A DNA stretch of 52,533 bases from a virus. The position numbers were made by a program, and so were the translations under genes. Below, in pieces: positions 7,596 to 15,551 of this stretch. A model generated the notes under the pieces. It did no database searches. It worked only from the letters and a program-made list of their open reading frames with translations, and was not told the origin of the DNA. The DNA is taken from positions 1-52,533 of the IMG/VR virus record IMGVR_UViG_3300014932_000216. One strand, written 5' to 3'. Position 1 is the stretch's first letter. Every line of letters starts with the position of its first letter.

Positions 7596-8138
7596 TTAAG
7601 CCGCTATGGGATTCCTTTGCACTTTGCGCTTATTGTTCTGCTGCTCCTTCATTGTAGCCCATCGACAATTGAACGGCTCGTATATGCCGTCATTATTGCG
7701 TCTATCGAGGCTATGTAACTTTGTTGGTTTAACTCCCATATCCTTCACAAACATATCAAATGACCTCAGCCATCTATCGCATACTGTTATCCCTCTGCGC
7801 CCGTAATCATTATATTTTGGGTGTGATGGCTTCGTACACCTATATATCATGTTCTTCCATGTCCAGTAGAGAGGGTGTTTATATTTCGCATTTGGATTCC
7901 GAATATGAATTACATGAGCGCGACCCTTTTTTACGTACGGCCCTTTCTTAGGTAGATTAATGCACCCGCAGTGTTTTGCAGATTTACCGCGACTCGCATT
8001 AGATACATTCACTATGAAATTATTATGGCAATGCGGGCATTTTACGATTGCTGACCGCCTACCATGTATCATACCTAAGTCGGATATAACAATTAATGCC
8101 CCTAAAGTATCAGGTATTTTGTCTAATGTTTTTGGCAT
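7596..8138 (-). CDS. HNH-type homing endonuclease with zinc ribbon
   Basis: A 180-residue protein. The N-terminal zinc-binding segment has CPHCHNNF and a distal HCGC (about residues 34-58). The C-terminal half has the pattern W-MIYRCTKPSHPKYNDYGRRGI, then LHSLDRRNNDGIYEPFNCRW and ATMKEQQNNKR, typical of a widespread phage free-standing nuclease family of the HNH/His-Me type. Such enzymes are selfish and cut phage DNA near their own insertion site. It sits between two interrupted or short ORFs and the terminase promoter region. One of four HNH-type genes in the window. Confidence 0.8.
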   Translation of the reverse strand: MPKTLDKIPDTLGALIVISDLGMIHGRRSAIVKCPHCHNNFIVNVSNASRGKSAKHCGCINLPKKGPYVKKGRAHVIHIRNPNAKYKHPLYWTWKNMIYRCTKPSHPKYNDYGRRGITVCDRWLRSFDMFVKDMGVKPTKLHSLDRRNNDGIYEPFNCRWATMKEQQNNKRKVQRNPIAA

Positions 8139-8305
8139 AACAATATATTTTTGAGTGTATTTCGTCCTTCGTCAACCCCAGAACCCCTTAGAAAACTGAT
8201 AATTTCGCGCAACCGGATTAACCGATGTTGTACTAATCTTTTTGAAGGCATTTTTATTGAAAAGAAAGGAAAGGACATAGAACCAACCACATTGCGCTCG
8301 GACAT
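8123..8305 (-). CDS. Small hypothetical ORF (60 residues)
   Basis: An ORF starting MSERNVVGSMSFPFF whose ATG overlaps the stop of the preceding broken frame (TAATG at 8303-8307) and whose end overlaps the HNH gene start. It is basic and has no recognisable domain. The coupling favours translation, but composition is weak, and it may be a remnant left by HNH insertion. Confidence 0.35.
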   Translation of the reverse strand: MSERNVVGSMSFPFFSIKMPSKRLVQHRLIRLREIISFLRGSGVDEGRNTLKNILLCQKH

Positions 8306-8482
8306 TACCCGTTTGCGTCGTTCGCCATGCGTTGTTGCACTGCTGCATAATAGGCACCTGAATTGGCAGCATCTTCTACCGTGATAGGGTCACAGAACTT
8401 CAAAATTACGCCAACTTTCTCCACAATTCCAAATAAAACATCCTCACCTGATCGATTTAATAAAATCTTTCACTTTTGTCAT
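8305..8482 (-). pseudogene. Frameshifted small gene
   Basis: The ATG at 8482 (after AAAAAGCAAACACC, the cluster's leader) opens MTKVKDFIKSIR and stops after 12 codons. The +1 frame overlapping it is open and protein-like: KILLNRSGEDVLFGIVEKVG, then FCDPITVEDAANSGAYYAA, up to a stop that overlaps the next ATG at 8305. A single-base change near 8447-8460 would give one intact protein of about 58 residues. This is either a real frameshift mutation, a programmed +1 shift or a sequencing error. Confidence 0.5.
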
Positions 8483-8679
8483 GGTGTTTGCTTTTTAAAT
8501 AGGTCAATGGCTTTTTGTGGGGTTTCCATTTGCAGCAATGAAAGTATATTATCAACATACTTACCATTAGGAACATCTTGCAGCAGCCTTGCAATCTTGA
8601 TTCGGGCTGTCATAATATCCTCGCTGAATATCTCATACAGCGCATCTACTTTCTTCTTACTTATGGTGTGTTTGTTCAT
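8479..8679 (-). CDS. Small hypothetical protein (66 residues)
   Basis: A helical, lysine-rich protein (MNKHTISKKKVDALYEIFSE, and a C-terminal AIDLFKKQTP). Its TGA overlaps the ATG of the following broken gene (ATGA). No family recognised. Confidence 0.5.
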   Translation of the reverse strand: MNKHTISKKKVDALYEIFSEDIMTARIKIARLLQDVPNGKYVDNILSLLQMETPQKAIDLFKKQTP

Positions 8680-8680
8680 G

Positions 8681-8905
8681 TCAGATTGTTTTAGTTAGTT
8701 TTTCGTAGGCGTCTTTCCATGCATCCTGCTCGGTAAATCCGTGTGAGATTATTTTGTCTAATATTGGCAACTTAAAGCCGAATACCCTATATCTGCGAAT
8801 GACATATAAACCCATTGCCAAAGCACAATAAGGATCGCGAGCAATGCAGGTTTCTGCATCAGGGTACACCTTCTTAACCTCGACCTCATAATTTATGTTG
8901 CTCAT
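8681..8905 (-). CDS. Hypothetical protein (74 residues)
   Basis: Start set at the ATG at 8905 (MSNINYEVEVKKVYPDA), because the longer in-frame start lies inside the preceding small gene and the leader GTGTGGTTTAAG is in keeping with its neighbours. It contains ISHGFTEQDAWKDAYEKL near the end, a pattern seen in small phage proteins of unknown role. Confidence 0.5.
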   Translation of the reverse strand: MSNINYEVEVKKVYPDAETCIARDPYCALAMGLYVIRRYRVFGFKLPILDKIISHGFTEQDAWKDAYEKLTKTI

Positions 8906-8915
8906 TTTGTGTGGT

Positions 8916-9080
8916 TTAAGTAAGGTCAATGAATATTTTATCGACTCCCTTGTAATCTTTCTTTGCTCGTTTTACTATGTCGGCAACCAAGGCTACATAC
9001 TCCTTTGGTGTTAACTTTTTTTCTCCAGGAAGTAATCCTGAGTTCCATTCTTTACAAAGCTGTATGATGTGCCTTTTCAT
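8916..9080 (-). CDS. Small hypothetical protein (54 residues)
   Basis: The ORF MKRHIIQLCKEWNSGLLPGE and onwards ends GVDKIFIDLT. Its ATG overlaps the stop of the preceding gene (ATGA at 9077-9080), indicating translational coupling. It is helical and charged. Function unknown. Confidence 0.5.
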   Translation of the reverse strand: MKRHIIQLCKEWNSGLLPGEKKLTPKEYVALVADIVKRAKKDYKGVDKIFIDLT

Positions 9081-9484
9081 TTCTCATTTTGTTTTTTAAT
9101 GAATGAATCGTATTCCTGTTTTGTGTCGGGGAGCATAAGTGATTTATTGAGCCTAACCATATGCCGTAAATACTCATTGGGTTCCGACAAATCGAACGGA
9201 TGATTTTCAAACCATTCAACATGATATACCTTTCCGGTTGCTATACCTCGCAAATAGTCCGGCATATCCCCGATTTCCCGCCGTTCGTACCAAGGGATTG
9301 GGCGGAAGATGTGTGGGTATTTTTTTACAACATCTACGCCGTTTGGGCGACCTTCTAATCTACCTCGGAAAGTAAGAATATCGCCTACTTTATAAATAGC
9401 CTCGGGATATGGGTCGCTTCCGTCTTTTAGTCCGGCACATTCAACAATGTACCTCGGTATCATTAACTCTTCTACTGTTTTCAT
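9077..9484 (-). CDS. Hypothetical protein (135 residues)
   Basis: No family recognised. It contains YKVGDILTFRGRLEGRPN and the Trp-rich segment VYHVEWFENHPFDL. Part of the leftward small-gene array, with overlapping downstream coupling. Confidence 0.5.
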   Translation of the reverse strand: MKTVEELMIPRYIVECAGLKDGSDPYPEAIYKVGDILTFRGRLEGRPNGVDVVKKYPHIFRPIPWYERREIGDMPDYLRGIATGKVYHVEWFENHPFDLSEPNEYLRHMVRLNKSLMLPDTKQEYDSFIKKQNEK

Positions 9485-9558
9485 ATCACTTTGTTTTGAA
9501 TGGTTTGATTAGTGTTAATGTTTGATTGTGTCGCCTACGTTTCTTTTTAATTGCGAGG

Positions 9559-10806
9559 TTATGCTGTTGGGGATTTGAATAGTTTGAAAGCATCTTCAAA
9601 AGTTATCTCCGTAGCTGGCAATTCATACCCTATATCTGTTCTCATAAGAAACAACTGACCGTTTTGGAATTCAGTACACAGGCCAAGCCAATGCCCAAAC
9701 TCGCACGCCACTTTCTCATCACTTACGCCGGAAGTGGAGAGGCGGGATTTGACGAAAGAAATAAACTTTTTTAAATTCCAATTAGGAATATGAGGCATAC
9801 TCATATCGGCATGAAAGTCGCTTTCTATCTTATCCCAGTCCACAACCTTATCGGCTTGCTCACACATAAATATCGCCGTATTTACCATTTGCTCAAATGT
9901 CTGTCCAGTTGTATTTATGCCAAGTTTTTTAAACTTTTCAATTTGCCTATTCATTTCAATTGTAAGATATTTGAACGTATGGCTTTCAGAAACCTTATCG
10001 GCTTGCTTGTAGGATCTTAATTGCTCTAATTCCAATAGCTTTCCTTGCAGTAATTTTACTGCATCATAACTGCCGCGAACATACATATCCCCGCTACCGT
10101 CGCCTACTCCAATGGTAGCCCCCGCACTCACCCCATGCGACACTTCTGGCTTATGTTGAGATAGGGCGGTGTGGTAATATTTTGCATACTCCGTACAAAG
10201 CCTATTCTGCGCAAAATCATGGTAGCTCTGACCTTTGTAGTTTGATTTAAACCATTCAGGGAAATTCATTACTTCGCTCGGCACATCAGCGGGTTTACTT
10301 GGGGTATCACTCATTTTTGAGAATATGTCCAATATCTCACCTTCTTGGGGTGGTACAATTTCCAGCGCAATAAATCCGGATTCTAGGCGGGGTGAAGATA
10401 TACAACACACTTCACAGCAATCACAAGCCTGATTATATAATGTTGAATGACATTGCATCTCGCACCACACCTCCCCATCTGGATTCTCGCAGTACATCTT
10501 CATAAACTCGGGGGATATTGGCGGCAGTCCTTCGATGGTGGGGTAGGCGGCTTCGATGCGCTGACAACCGTTTTTTACACAATATTTCTCCGCCTTATGT
10601 GCGGTATAATCGCTAAATACATCATCTCCTTCATTGAATGCGCGGTCGGAAAGTAGCAGGAATTGTTGTGGCAAATCAATATTAATATACGGATCTTCTC
10701 CAACTATATACAATCTGCCAAATATTGCGCCTTTGCATAAATTACCGGCTTCTACTTCTACAGGGTCCATCCCGATCAAAACGGGTGTTAATTTTAGTTT
10801 GCTCAT
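9559..10806 (-). CDS. Hypothetical protein with Cys-rich centre (415 residues)
   Basis: A large protein of unknown function. Residues 100-140 are Cys-rich (CENPDGEVWCEMQC, then CDCCEVCC). The middle has a Gly-rich linker (GVSAGATIGVGDGSGDMYV) followed by a coiled-coil-like stretch (KLLQGKLLELEQLRSYKQA). The mosaic composition suggests several fused segments of the type found in Bacteroidetes phage early regions. The start at 10806 follows AAAACACACAACATG. No catalytic motif is visible. Confidence 0.55.
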   Translation of the reverse strand: MSKLKLTPVLIGMDPVEVEAGNLCKGAIFGRLYIVGEDPYINIDLPQQFLLLSDRAFNEGDDVFSDYTAHKAEKYCVKNGCQRIEAAYPTIEGLPPISPEFMKMYCENPDGEVWCEMQCHSTLYNQACDCCEVCCISSPRLESGFIALEIVPPQEGEILDIFSKMSDTPSKPADVPSEVMNFPEWFKSNYKGQSYHDFAQNRLCTEYAKYYHTALSQHKPEVSHGVSAGATIGVGDGSGDMYVRGSYDAVKLLQGKLLELEQLRSYKQADKVSESHTFKYLTIEMNRQIEKFKKLGINTTGQTFEQMVNTAIFMCEQADKVVDWDKIESDFHADMSMPHIPNWNLKKFISFVKSRLSTSGVSDEKVACEFGHWLGLCTEFQNGQLFLMRTDIGYELPATEITFEDAFKLFKSPTA

Positions 10807-10816
10807 GTTGTGTGTT

Positions 10817-11203
10817 TTAAATTTCTGTGATTGTAATACCTAACTCCTTTTTCATCATTTTACATTTCAACCTGTATGCCGGCAGTCTCTTTGTGGCTTT
10901 GCTTTTCACATCTTCAACAACAATCAATCCGCTTTTATCTACATACTGAAAGTCGGCGAAATATTTGCAAACACTTAACTGAAAGCATACCTGCAATTGC
11001 AATTCCGATATTTCACCGATGCATTGTAATAACTTCAATTCGCTATATCGACACGCCTCCTTTTTTGAATCAAACACTATCCCGTCAGAGCTGGTTTTTT
11101 GGCTGCGATATTTACTAACCTTTGGCGCTTTATCGGTCGGCAATCCGGTTACCTTCATTCCTCGGCCGGCTAGTTTCTGTATGGCGGATAAATCCCACTT
11201 CAT
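10817..11203 (-). CDS. DUF1064-family putative nuclease
   Basis: A 128-residue protein with the DUF1064 signature: SKYRSQKTSSDGIVFDSKKE, then RYSELKLLQCIGEISELQLQ, and the VVEDVKSKATKRLPAYRLK strand near the end. The E...DxK pattern fits a PD-(D/E)xK-like nuclease fold. It is often encoded near phage replication or recombination genes, where a structure-specific nuclease role is plausible. The ATG overlaps the stop of the preceding 46-residue gene. Confidence 0.75.
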   Translation of the reverse strand: MKWDLSAIQKLAGRGMKVTGLPTDKAPKVSKYRSQKTSSDGIVFDSKKEACRYSELKLLQCIGEISELQLQVCFQLSVCKYFADFQYVDKSGLIVVEDVKSKATKRLPAYRLKCKMMKKELGITITEI

Positions 11204-11340
11204 TTGATAGCTTTTAATATTTCGTTCATAATGGCAAAATCAAAAACCTCACGCAGCAACAATTCATACTTTCTTATCGGAAACATTATGTACAAGTCGA
11301 AAACGAAATACAGGAAGTAGGCTAGTATGGTTTGTTTCAT
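11200..11340 (-). CDS. Small hypothetical protein (46 residues)
   Basis: The ORF MKQTILAYFLYFVFDLYIMF and onwards has an aromatic, hydrophobic N-terminal half that may be a membrane segment. Both ends overlap neighbours by ATGA, upstream at 11337-11340 and downstream at 11200-11203, which strongly suggests it is translated. Function unknown. Confidence 0.5.
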   Translation of the reverse strand: MKQTILAYFLYFVFDLYIMFPIRKYELLLREVFDFAIMNEILKAIK

Positions 11341-11564
11341 TTTATTTTCGCTTCATTGAAAAGGTTAATCAATTTCCTGCCGGTCGTAGGGTATGCTGTT
11401 ATTCCGTTCTTCATAAACACCTCGAACGCCTGCATGAATTGTAGCATCTTGGCGGGGTCGTAGCTGGCGCCGTAAGTGTTGTTGATGGCGGACAATATCA
11501 ATCCGTCCGACACGCTGTTTAGTAAATTTTCTATGTCTGTGTATTTTTCTTCGTTCTGCTTCAT
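11337..11564 (-). CDS. Hypothetical protein (75 residues)
   Basis: A helical, acidic protein (KYTDIENLLNSVSDGLILSA ... FMQAFEVFMKNGI). No family recognised. Coupled to the following small gene by an ATGA overlap. Confidence 0.5.
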   Translation of the reverse strand: MKQNEEKYTDIENLLNSVSDGLILSAINNTYGASYDPAKMLQFMQAFEVFMKNGITAYPTTGRKLINLFNEAKIK

Positions 11565-11592
11565 TTTATTAAGTTTTTAATAGATTGTACGG

Positions 11593-11781
11593 TTATAATT
11601 GAACCGCATCCGCCGTCGTTACCATCATCTTTTTATACACCTTCTTTTTGTGACTTGGTGGGTATCTTTCAAACCACACATTAGGTATCATTTGGTTAAT
11701 GATATGGTTTACCTCTTCGTCGGGCGGCTTGCTGCGGATTATCGCGCAGATTTCGTGAAATGATAGGTGTGTTATTCTCAT
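11593..11781 (-). CDS. Hypothetical protein (62 residues)
   Basis: Start set at 11781 (MRITHLSFHEICAIIRSKPP), because this ATG overlaps the upstream stop as ATGA; the longer in-frame start would lie inside that gene. Function unknown. Confidence 0.5.
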   Translation of the reverse strand: MRITHLSFHEICAIIRSKPPDEEVNHIINQMIPNVWFERYPPSHKKKVYKKMMVTTADAVQL

Positions 11782-12317
11782 ATCGCTTTCCTCCTTTCGA
11801 TATAACATTTGCGCTCCGGCACATACACCCGTTCATGCGTGGCAGGATTAAATGGATTTCGCAGCGCAATAGTGCTGTTTTGGTTTATCAACCCTTTGCC
11901 GGCTAACATAGGGCCGTGCTGCGTTGCCTGCGTCGCCATGGGTTTCTTTTTGAGTATCGGCATTTTTATAGTTTTAGTTTTGATCAGTTTTGCTTTTTTC
12001 ACCTTACCAACTCTTATCGGCTCCATGCGCTTTCCGGCTGTCTTGGTGAACCTGATACGCATGTTGTCGGGTAGTTCTTTATTCATCAGGAACACCCATG
12101 TACGGAGCGTAGGAACAGGAATACCGATGTGCGATGCAATATCTTTCGATAGTGATGTTTTACAGTTGGCATGGACATACCCCAGCCATGAAAACTTTTC
12201 ACCCGTCCGGCAAACATTATCACAGTAGTTCTTTTTGAACTTACCGATATGGCACGGACGTAGCTTTATTGGTTTGTCGCATGTTGTGCAGGTTGTATGT
12301 GTTGTGGCGGGTTTCAT
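11778..12317 (-). CDS. Putative zinc-finger and HTH protein
   Basis: A 179-residue basic protein. The N-terminus has two Cys pairs (CTTC at residues 9-12, then CDNVC) with intervening basic residues, fitting an HNH- or zinc-finger-like knuckle. The middle has SLSKDIASHIGIPVPTLRTW, which resembles a helix-turn-helix. The C-terminus is Lys/Pro-rich. DNA binding is likely; the target is unknown. It overlaps the stop of the C5 methyltransferase. Confidence 0.5.
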   Translation of the reverse strand: MKPATTHTTCTTCDKPIKLRPCHIGKFKKNYCDNVCRTGEKFSWLGYVHANCKTSLSKDIASHIGIPVPTLRTWVFLMNKELPDNMRIRFTKTAGKRMEPIRVGKVKKAKLIKTKTIKMPILKKKPMATQATQHGPMLAGKGLINQNSTIALRNPFNPATHERVYVPERKCYIERRKAI

Positions 12318-13069
12318 GTTGCTGGGTTTGGGGTGAGTGTGGATTCTATCGCTTTGAATATTTCGTAGGCTATTTGTGGGACTATGGCGTTGCCTAAGGC
12401 TTTAACTCTGTCCATCCAATCGGGTAGCCCATCATCTGCTCTAATAAGTTCGGATTCACTTTCAGCCGAATATCCTGTGGTAAATTCTCTCTGGTTGAAC
12501 AGATGCGCCTGGCTATCCGCCCCCCCTTGTCTATACTTGAAAGTGTTTTTGGCAACCCCACATCTTTCCATTCCATAGCTGACGGGGTGGGCAATAATCC
12601 ACACCCTTTCCCGCTTGTGATTCGTCCCAACGCTTGCAGATGGAATAATAAACGGAATGACGGCGTAATTAATATCTTCCAGGTCAGAGCATATTCTTTC
12701 GATAACCATTCCTTCTGAAATATTAATAAGTCCATATACATTTTCGGCCAGGAACACTTTGGGGCGTATTGCATCAACTGCGGCAAACATGAAATCCCAT
12801 AAGAAACGTTCGTCTTTTTCGCCTTTCCTTTTCCCGACTTGGCTGAATGGCTGGCAAGGGAATCCACCTGTGATAATGTTGATTTTATCTCTATATTGAA
12901 CAAAGTCTGTTGTTTTAATGTCTCCATGTTGTATGCAGTTTGGAAAATGTTTTTTTGTTACTTTATTGCAGAATTCGTCAATCTCAACGCTTGCTACATT
13001 CTCCCAGCCCATCCAATGCGCTGCGAGTTGAAATCCGCCAATTCCGTTAAATAGCGATAGGTGCTTCAT
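12314..13069 (-). CDS. DNA (cytosine-5) methyltransferase
   Basis: A roughly 250-residue C5 methylase. Motif I is LSLFNGIGGFQLAA, the catalytic motif IV is GGFPCQPFSQVGKR (Cys nucleophile in PCQ), motif VI is LAENV, motif VIII is NHKRERVWI, and motif X is KALGNAIVPQIAYEIF. It transfers methyl groups from S-adenosylmethionine to cytosine, probably protecting phage DNA from host restriction; no cognate restriction nuclease is seen. It is short for the family, with a small target-recognition region (about residues 165-220). Start set at MKHLSLF by homology to motif I. A second coding-like frame overlaps it (12927-12394). Confidence 0.9.
   Translation of the reverse strand: MKHLSLFNGIGGFQLAAHWMGWENVASVEIDEFCNKVTKKHFPNCIQHGDIKTTDFVQYRDKINIITGGFPCQPFSQVGKRKGEKDERFLWDFMFAAVDAIRPKVFLAENVYGLINISEGMVIERICSDLEDINYAVIPFIIPSASVGTNHKRERVWIIAHPVSYGMERCGVAKNTFKYRQGGADSQAHLFNQREFTTGYSAESESELIRADDGLPDWMDRVKALGNAIVPQIAYEIFKAIESTLTPNPAT
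12394..12927 (-). other. Overlapping reading frame resembling a phage methylase-associated protein
   Basis: This frame overlaps the C5 methyltransferase in another phase. Its second half contains EYALTWKILITPSFRLLFHL, GCGLLPTPSAMEWKDVG and NPNLLEQMMGYPIGWTELKP. That is the LTWK ... LPTP ... NP..-MMGFP-GWT pattern I recognise from proteins encoded next to, or as part of, phage cytosine methylases. The first half (to about residue 65) is probably just the shadow of methylase motif IV. Whether it is translated is unknown. Confidence 0.4.
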
Positions 13070-13136
13070 ATTTGTTTTTTGATCGTTAAAAATCTTCACC
13101 TAAACAACTCCTTTTGTAACACTCTCAATCCCGGTA

Positions 13137-13418
13137 TCATCGCGTACAACTCGCATCTTTGAACCTGTTCAACTTTCTCAATTGATTCCTACTTTCAATC
13201 GGTAAGTTTGAAATATGCCATTCAACCAATTCTTGACGGGCTACATTGCCATCAGCTAACATATGCTGACACCATAACTCCCAATAATCCATTTGCTCCA
13301 ATTCACGCTGTAATGGTGGTGTAGGGGTATATTGCCTTATTGGGGTGTTTGTCGCGAATAGTGTTTGTTGGTTCATATATTTTTCAAAATGTTCGTTGTC
13401 GATTATTATGTGGGTCAT
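13137..13418 (-). CDS. Hypothetical protein (93 residues)
   Basis: No family recognised. It contains QRELEQMDYWELWCQHMLAD and a helical C-terminus. It lies between the HAD phosphatase and the C5 methylase in the leftward early operon. Confidence 0.45.
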   Translation of the reverse strand: MTHIIIDNEHFEKYMNQQTLFATNTPIRQYTPTPPLQRELEQMDYWELWCQHMLADGNVARQELVEWHISNLPIESRNQLRKLNRFKDASCTR

Positions 13419-13449
13419 AGGGTTTTACTCGTTTGAATTATTGAGGTTG

Positions 13450-13980
13450 CTATTCGGTAAGGTTTAGCGATTTACCGAAAGTCATATCTCGGCACAGTAT
13501 GTATTTTGCGCGGTAGCAGTGATTCGGGGATAGTCCCGCATATGGGTCTATTTGGATGAAGTTATTGCGCTGCCACAAAAGCATATCACTATCATCATCG
13601 AAAATCACGTATTCTTTAAAGTCACTGCCAGTTGATACGCCTAACATTTCAGTATGTTGCTGAATCCACAGATAAATTTCATTTCCCCTTAAAGCCCCTT
13701 CATAATGCAATATGGGTGTATATGCAATTATCTCCCCAATGAATCCTTTCTTTTCTAACAATGACTGCATGTATGGCATTGTATTACCCATACGCCATGT
13801 GGAACTTAAAACAACTTTTGCACCCGTTTCCTCTATTAATGAGTTAAGAAAGATAATTGATTCACTGTCTAGTTGATGTAAGTGATAATCTTCCTTGGAG
13901 TCACCTTCATTATTTCCCCTATTTGTATAAAACAGTTGGCTATTGAGAACACCATCTATATCAAGGAAGATTATTTTCAT
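13450..13980 (-). CDS. HAD-family phosphatase of the RNA-repair (Swiss Army Knife) type
   Basis: A 176-residue protein. Motif I is FLDIDGVLN (Asp7 and Asp9), motif II is VVLSSTWRMG (about residues 55-64), and an acidic IFDDDSDM (about 125-132) follows. This spacing, with DIDGVL and SSTWR, is typical of HAD domains linked to polynucleotide or RNA repair and of small phage HAD phosphatases. The reaction would be removal of a phosphate, for example a 3' phosphate on RNA ends. An RNA ligase lies 3.4 kb upstream. No polynucleotide kinase domain is seen. The exact substrate is inferred. Confidence 0.7.
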   Translation of the reverse strand: MKIIFLDIDGVLNSQLFYTNRGNNEGDSKEDYHLHQLDSESIIFLNSLIEETGAKVVLSSTWRMGNTMPYMQSLLEKKGFIGEIIAYTPILHYEGALRGNEIYLWIQQHTEMLGVSTGSDFKEYVIFDDDSDMLLWQRNNFIQIDPYAGLSPNHCYRAKYILCRDMTFGKSLNLTE

Positions 13981-14036
13981 ACTCGTTATTTTTGTTTTAC
14001 GTTTATTATTTCCATTGGGTTGGGTCGTATCGGCGG

Positions 14037-15551
14037 TTATGATTCATCGTCCCAGTTAACGTTATTCCCGGATTCAGACGGGTTGCGGTATGTCTGGTAA
14101 TTACCTGTGATAAATGAAGCTGGAACACTTTGGTTCATATCTTCCAAATTCATCCACCGTTGAATAGAGAAGTTTGTTTTCAGCTCCACCGATGTTGTTT
14201 CACCGTCCTTATTCTTAGCGACAATGATGTGGGTTTTTACTGTCAATTGTCCGCCCGGCTCCTGTATCTGTTCATGCCAAATCAAAAGAATTACCTGTGC
14301 ATCCTGTTCGAGCTGGCCAGAGTTTCTAAGGTCTGTTGTTTGTGGTTTATCGCTCCCTCTTTTACCCACTTCCCGGTTAAGCTGAGCTAATCCAATTATG
14401 ATAATATCTAGCTCAGTACCTAGTTTTTTAAATGCTTGGCTAATCCTTGAAACCCTCGCTTCGTCATTCAAGTTGCCGGGAACGGTTATTAATTGGAGGT
14501 AGTCTATACCGACTATAAAAGGTAGTCCTTGTTTGCCCTTCGGGGTCTTCGTGTATTTTTTATGAGCGTTACGGATCGCGGCAACAATAGCATTTAGGTT
14601 TTGTGTCTTGTCGTCTATACGAATTGGCATACGGGAAAACTCAGCCATATATCGCATCATTAGTTGGTCTTGAAATTCATTGGTGCTACCTTCCCTGATA
14701 TTCTTTAGCGGCACACTACATTTTGACGCCGCGAACCTGCGGCCCAGATTTACCTTTGAACTTTCTATTGAGAAAATAAGAACCTCCCCAGCGGCACTAA
14801 CCTTACTTTCAACCGCATTTTGAGCAAAATTGAGCAATAGCGCCGTTTTCCCTTGGCTTGGCCTCGCACCCAACATTATAAAATCCCCTTTACATAATCC
14901 AAGCAAAACCCGGTTTAATTCCACAAAGCCTGTATCTACCCCTAATAGTTCCGATTTGCGCTGCTTCTGCTCTTCGATACCCATTAGCACCTCTTGGAAG
15001 ATTTCACCTAATGGCGCGGCTGTATTGCCCTGTATTATGCCATCCCGCAACTCCTGTACCTGCGTATCAATTCTGTCGAGTAAATCAAATACATCGGTTG
15101 AATCTTCGTAGGCGTCGCCGATAACAGCCCCACTGATCCTGATAAGCTCCCGCTGTATGAATTTCTCCATAACAATCCGGGCGTGCGTTTGAACGTGAGC
15201 GGAAGTAAGTACAGCTTGTGTTAATCTTGTCAGGTAGTAAGCGCCGCCAATAATCTCCAATTCATTCCGTTTACGCAGTTGCTCTGTTATGGTTAGTAGA
15301 TCCACCGGGCTACCTTCGTTGTGAAGCTCACAGCAAGCGGAGTAAATCTTTTGGTGAGCATCCATGTAGAAACATTCGGGGCTTTGTAGTATTTCCATCA
15401 CCTGCTCGAATGCGTCACGTTCCAGCATACACGCGCCTAATACGGCCTCTTCAAGTTCAATCGATTGTGGTGGCACCTTACCCCATACAAGCGTGTTTAG
15501 GTCTGGTTTGCGGCTGCGGGTTGAGTAATCTTTTTTTATGTTGACTGCCAT
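14037..15551 (-). CDS. dnaB: Replicative DNA helicase DnaB
   Basis: A 504-residue hexameric replicative helicase. The N-terminal DnaB domain (PPQSIELEEAVLGACMLERD, VDLLTITEQLRKRNEL) is followed by a RecA-like core with Walker A GARPSQGKTALLLNFA (about residues 229-244), IDYLQLI and a conserved QLNREVGKR. It unwinds the phage origin after loading by the initiator encoded directly upstream, whose stop overlaps this start. C-terminal tail is polar and short. Close to full length for phage DnaB proteins. Confidence 0.95.
   Translation of the reverse strand: MAVNIKKDYSTRSRKPDLNTLVWGKVPPQSIELEEAVLGACMLERDAFEQVMEILQSPECFYMDAHQKIYSACCELHNEGSPVDLLTITEQLRKRNELEIIGGAYYLTRLTQAVLTSAHVQTHARIVMEKFIQRELIRISGAVIGDAYEDSTDVFDLLDRIDTQVQELRDGIIQGNTAAPLGEIFQEVLMGIEEQKQRKSELLGVDTGFVELNRVLLGLCKGDFIMLGARPSQGKTALLLNFAQNAVESKVSAAGEVLIFSIESSKVNLGRRFAASKCSVPLKNIREGSTNEFQDQLMMRYMAEFSRMPIRIDDKTQNLNAIVAAIRNAHKKYTKTPKGKQGLPFIVGIDYLQLITVPGNLNDEARVSRISQAFKKLGTELDIIIIGLAQLNREVGKRGSDKPQTTDLRNSGQLEQDAQVILLIWHEQIQEPGGQLTVKTHIIVAKNKDGETTSVELKTNFSIQRWMNLEDMNQSVPASFITGNYQTYRNPSESGNNVNWDDES

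Noticed and set aside
8172-8372. Minus-strand ORF MLPIQVPIMQQCNNAW
   Set aside because: Out of frame with the better supported frameshifted gene and the coupled 60-residue ORF; composition is poor.
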